DNA from: Pseudoips prasinana
Lineage: Eukaryota > Arthropoda > Insecta > Lepidoptera > Nolidae
Direction: 5' to 3'
Assembly (NCBI GenBank): GCA_951640165.1
Contig: OX621250.1
Span: 2,356,001-2,420,000, forward strand
DNA length: 64,000 bases
Shown: positions 61,020 through 64,000 of the stretch, one piece after another
Layout of the letters: each line of letters begins with the position of its first letter
Position numbering within the stretch: position 1 is the stretch's first letter
The notes under the pieces: generated by a model
Database searches by the model: none
Told to the model about the DNA's origin: nothing
What the model saw: only the letters and a program-made list of their open reading frames with translations
Translations under genes and position numbers: made by a program

Positions 61020-61335
61020 GGGTTTTGTTTAAGAGAGGTAGGGCACAGCGTTAATTCGCTCGAAGAGCAGCCCGACTAGGGAAGTAGGTACCTCCACCTT
61101 ACAGAAGACATTCCTTAATAATAACATTAATAATTTAATCTTGTGTTTCTGAGTGTGAGTAAGGTCGCCAGAGCTTATCGGGGTGGGGGGGAGGGTCAGC
61201 AATACATTTTTGCTGACTCTTAAAGGCCGGCAACGCATCCGCGACTCCTCTGGTATTGCGAGTGTCCATGGGCGGCGGTGATCACTTACCATCAGGTGAC
61301 CCACTTGCTCGACCCCTGACATAAAAAAAATGCGT
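61020..61335 (+). mobile_element. LINE-5 3' end with A-tail
   Basis: Second near-complete copy of the 12340-12655 piece: GAAGAGCAGCCCGACTAGGG, CCTCCACCTTACAGAAGACA, GCCGGCAACGCATCCGCGAC, TTACCATCAGGTGACCC and ACATAAAAAAAATG. Confidence 0.65.
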
Positions 61336-61481
61336 GCTGGCGGCACCCATATTAAAGGCGGTCGTCGCCGCCGTCCCACGCACTCATCAGGGACAAACAA
61401 CCGAACCGTCTCTACAACGCCTGGGTTATGTATTTTACCTCATAATAAATTGAATGACATAACGATCCATCTTATTTCTAA

Positions 61482-61690
61482 TTAATAATACCCTATCATG
61501 CTTATTATAAATAGAGTAGGATATAATAGTTGATAACCCGGATATACACCAAACTGTTTTAAATCCATAAATTTTACAAATTTATTCTGAATTCGTGCAA
61601 TCATTAATTTACATTTCTCTTCGTGTGGTGACCAAATGATGGCATTGCATTCTAGATGACTTTTCACAAGCGCCCCGTACAATGCTTTCA
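61482..61690 (-). pseudogene. LINE reverse transcriptase C-terminal fragment
   Basis: The minus-strand frame reads LYGALVKSHLECNAIIWSPH, then IARIQNKFVKFMDLKQFG. ALV.SHLEY...IW.P......I..IQ.KF..F is the usual sequence just after the catalytic domain of Jockey/CR1-type LINEs. Catalytic motifs are absent. Confidence 0.55.
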
Positions 61691-61794
61691 GAGCAATAAT
61701 GTTCGTAAATTGGTTCGCTAGTCTTTAGACCATTCCTAAATTACAATGGGCTTTTTTACAAAAACATAAAAGCAAAAAACCAAATCCTTCAGTA

Positions 61795-61981
61795 AGCGGG
61801 CGACGTATCTCCTAGAACCGTTGGCCGCTGCGCAGGATCGGAATATTTCTCGAGTGGCGTCCACAACTGAAAAACGCACCGTGGGCGGGCTTACAGAGTG
61901 GACCGACAATCTTGAAAGGGTCGTAGAAAGCTACTAGATGCGGTTTTTATCCAGTAGTAGCCATCTTGATGATGATGATGA
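61795..61981 (+). repeat. RTE 3' end, plus copy of a convergent pair
   Basis: CCTAGAACCGTTGGCCGCTG, TCTCGAGTGGCGTCCACAAC, GGACCGACAATCTTGAAAGG and CTTGATGATGATGATGA. More diverged than its neighbour. Confidence 0.65.
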
Positions 61982-62275
61982 TACCTCATATCAGCCGAAA
62001 AACGTCCACTTCTGGACAAAGGCCTCTCCCAAAGATCTCCACAATTGCTATTCGCATCCAGCAGTTTCCAGCGACCCGCACAAGATCATCGGTCCATCTT
62101 GTAGGGGGCCCGCCCACGCTGCGTCTTCCGGTTCGTGGTCGCCACTCGAGAACGTATCTGCCCCAACGGCCGTCGGTTCTACAGGCCCCGCCCACTGCCA
62201 CTTCAGTATTGCAATTCTTCGGGCTATGTCGGTGACTTTGGTTCGCCTGCGGATTTCGACATTTCTGATTCGAAT
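61972..62275 (-). repeat. RTE 3' end, minus copy of a convergent pair
   Basis: Reversed: EIRRRTKVTDIARRIA and QYWSGR-like coding pieces, GGRWGRYVLEWRPRTGRRSV, DDLVRVAGNC, then TTTTCGGCTGATATGAGG. It shares the (GAT)n stretch with the plus copy at 61972-61981. Confidence 0.75.
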
Positions 62276-62627
62276 ACGCTATCACTATACCAACGATGCT
62301 GGATTGTTAATTAAAAGAGCCACTGATTAACGCCATTTAACTTTGCTTCTTCTCCGTAGCTTGGAAATCGCTCCATTACTTCGGTATTTTTGAGTGGACT
62401 ATTTTTGCGATCATAATCTCCTAAACAATAGCTTGCACCTGGCGACCGGCGCCGCGTAAATGTTTCACATTTTTTAAACACTCGTAAAATAATAAGCGCG
62501 TGCAATTTCGCGAAATAATAAACAGTATTTCAAGATTTGAAGAGAGTACAGAAGATAGAGCAGTATTTTATACATTACACTAAAGGTTTTTGTACTGTTT
62601 CTTGATCATTTTTTTTTTCTTAAATAC
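62276..62627. other. No recognised gene
   Basis: Unassigned. Confidence 0.35.
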
Positions 62628-62866
62628 TTAGGGACAATGTCACACAGATCATCCTAGCCCCAAACTAAGCAAAGCTTGTACTATGGGTACCAGGCGACGA
62701 TATACATACTTATATAGATAGATAAATACTTAAATACATAGAAAACATCCATGACTCAGAAACAAATATTCGTGCTCATCACACAAATATTTGCACTTAC
62801 CGGGATTCGAACCCAGGACCACCAGCTTCGTAGGCAGGAGCACTACCAACTAGGCTATAGTGACCG
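62628..62866 (-). mobile_element. SINE-A copy 8
   Basis: Minus-strand copy with TAGCCTAGTTGG and GGTTCGAATCCCGG; the first tRNA-like positions read CACTATAGCC. Confidence 0.9.
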
Positions 62867-62906
62867 TCAATGTCGTTCTTTTGCATTAACTCAACCTATC
62901 CCTCAA

Positions 62907-62960
62907 GAATTCTTCGTTGGTCTAGCGGTAGCGTGTTCAACTGTAGATACTAACTCTCCC
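62907..62960 (+). repeat. SINE-D head fragment
   Basis: TTCTTCGTTGGTCTAGCGGT, AGCGTGTTCAACTGTAGA, then a break; no B box. Confidence 0.5.
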
Positions 62961-63125
62961 AGGTCAGGCCAAGAAGTGTTATTTCGACTTTTCAATTTTC
63001 AGTAGCATAATGTTATACGTCCATCCCAGCTAGCCCATATATAGAGGAGGTGGATGAGTGTCAACATGTGGGGACCTGTAATTGGATTTATATAACTTAC
63101 TTTCATTAATGCATAATGTAATTTG

Positions 63126-63374
63126 ACGGTCACCGTAGCCTAGTTGGTAGTGCTCCTGCCTATGAAGCTGGTGGGTGGGTTTGAATCCCGGTAAGTGCAA
63201 ATATTTGTGTGATGAGCACGAATATTTGTTTCTCGAGTCATGGATGTTTTCTATGTATTTATCTATCTATATAAGTATGTATATCGTCGCCTCGTACCTA
63301 TAGTACAAGCTTTGCTTAGTTTTGGGCTAGGTTGATCTGTGTGACATTGTCCCTCGATATTATTATTATTATTA
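63126..63374 (+). mobile_element. SINE-A copy 9
   Basis: A box TAGCCTAGTTGG; B box GGTTTGAATCC; full body, tail ATTATTATTATTATTAA. Confidence 0.9.
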
Positions 63375-63804
63375 ATTTAAGTGAATAAATAAGTAAATAT
63401 GACTGAGACGAGTTCCCATTGTCTAAATAAGACGGTATTATTATTATACTATCCAGAACTGCAATTGAATTGAGACTTCAGTTAGAAAACTGATACTACT
63501 GAGATTGATAAAATTAAGCTCGTACGAGCATGCTAAACTGGCGTGGAAAATTATATTCTAACGTTCACAATATACAAGAGCAGTAGGTAATGAGAATTAT
63601 TGTGTCGCTGGCACTTCGCCATGTTTCAGCAATTAAAATTATACTTGACGTTTTTTGGCACCAATATAGCCAAATTTTTGTTTTGTGTTTTTCAATATTT
63701 TGATGATAAAGAGTTTGCTCTGAATTTCCGGCGGAATTCTGGCTAAAACAAAATACGTTTTATTCAAATGAATCATAAGAAGTATCAGAGATATTAATCA
63801 TTTG
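63375..63804. other. No recognised gene
   Basis: Unassigned AT-rich sequence. Confidence 0.35.
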
Positions 63805-63925
63805 AGTAGAATAGCATGAACTGGAAGAGCGTGGGCTGGCCCCCACAAGGTGGACCGGCGATCTTGCAAGGAACATGGGAAACTGCTGCATGAAGGCAGT
63901 GCAATAGCGGCCATGTTAGGGATCC
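63805..63925 (+). repeat. RTE 3' coding fragment, diverged
   Basis: GAGCGTGGGCTGGCCCCCAC, AAGGTGGACCGGCGATCTTG, GGGAAACTGCTGCATGAAGG. It corresponds to the RPPTRWTDDLVRVAGNC-coding end of the RTE. The remaining 63926-64000 is unassigned. Confidence 0.5.
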
Positions 63926-64000
63926 TTGCCAGCAGTATTGTAAGAAACTCGGGTCTTGGAGTCTTATGTCTAAGTCTAATAAAACTCGAGCTATTTGTAA

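Noticed and set aside
1..64000. LTR retrotransposons or endogenous viral genes
   Set aside because: No long terminal repeats, protease/integrase motifs or viral-type frames were seen in any frame I examined; a profile search would be needed to exclude old fragments.

Overview
The window looks like a transposon-rich, gene-poor stretch of an insect nuclear genome, most probably a moth or butterfly (Lepidoptera). The evidence is AT-rich sequence with no bacterial gene organisation, tRNA-derived SINEs, short TC...CTAG Helitron-like elements, an RTE-clade LINE and its deletion derivatives, R1-clade and CR1/Jockey-like LINE remains, a mariner element and several MITE families. The assignment rests on recalled resemblance to repeats common in lepidopteran genomes; no database was searched. 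No host protein-coding gene could be recognised. The only exon-like segment outside mobile DNA is a weak 41-nt candidate at 37475-37515.

Only one long open reading frame is present: the 1013-residue endonuclease/reverse transcriptase of an RTE-type LINE (22579-25620, minus) inside a full-length 3.18-kb insertion (22454-25637) bounded by a perfect 12-bp target-site duplication. Next to it, a 1282-bp mariner element (26729-28010) has perfect 25-bp terminal inverted repeats and a transposase broken by one stop codon; it lies inside a Helitron-like repeat. A second, older DNA transposon (57379-59089) has perfect 40-bp inverted ends around a DDE transposase remnant. Degenerate protein remnants also include a hAT-like BED finger (3206-3400), an R1-clade reverse transcriptase (16105-16985) and several LINE C-termini.

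Family names used in the entries are local. SINE-A to SINE-D and SINE-F are tRNA-derived repeats. HEL is the short Helitron-like group. RTE-N is a group of RTE derivatives of about 230 bp joining the RTE 5' head to its 3' tail. LINE-3 has an (ATGT)n tail. LINE-5, LINE-6, LINE-7, LINE-8, LINE-11 and LINE-12 are other LINE 3' ends. MITE-M has ends reading GCCAGCACATC. REP-G, REP-H and REP-X are dispersed repeats of unknown class.

Layout: 1-15 kb is a mosaic of SINEs, LINE tails, a 35-bp minisatellite and a BED-finger relic. 16-17 kb holds an R1-clade LINE in the middle of a foldback. 19-28 kb holds LINE-12, REP-H, the full-length RTE and mariner-in-Helitron. 28-37 kb holds an unclassified 538-bp insertion, LINE-3 with a 13-bp duplication, a CR1/Jockey-like tail and a SINE-D cluster. 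37-42 kb holds REP-X with a dated LINE-3 insertion and a three-level nest of elements. 43-56 kb is RTE and LINE-3 fragments, inverted RTE-N pairs and two nested MITE insertions. 57-64 kb holds the DDE transposon relic, the matching empty REP-X site and convergent RTE tails. The main value of the window is as a record of nested transposition with several internally verifiable empty-site/filled-site pairs. I found no previously undescribed functional system.
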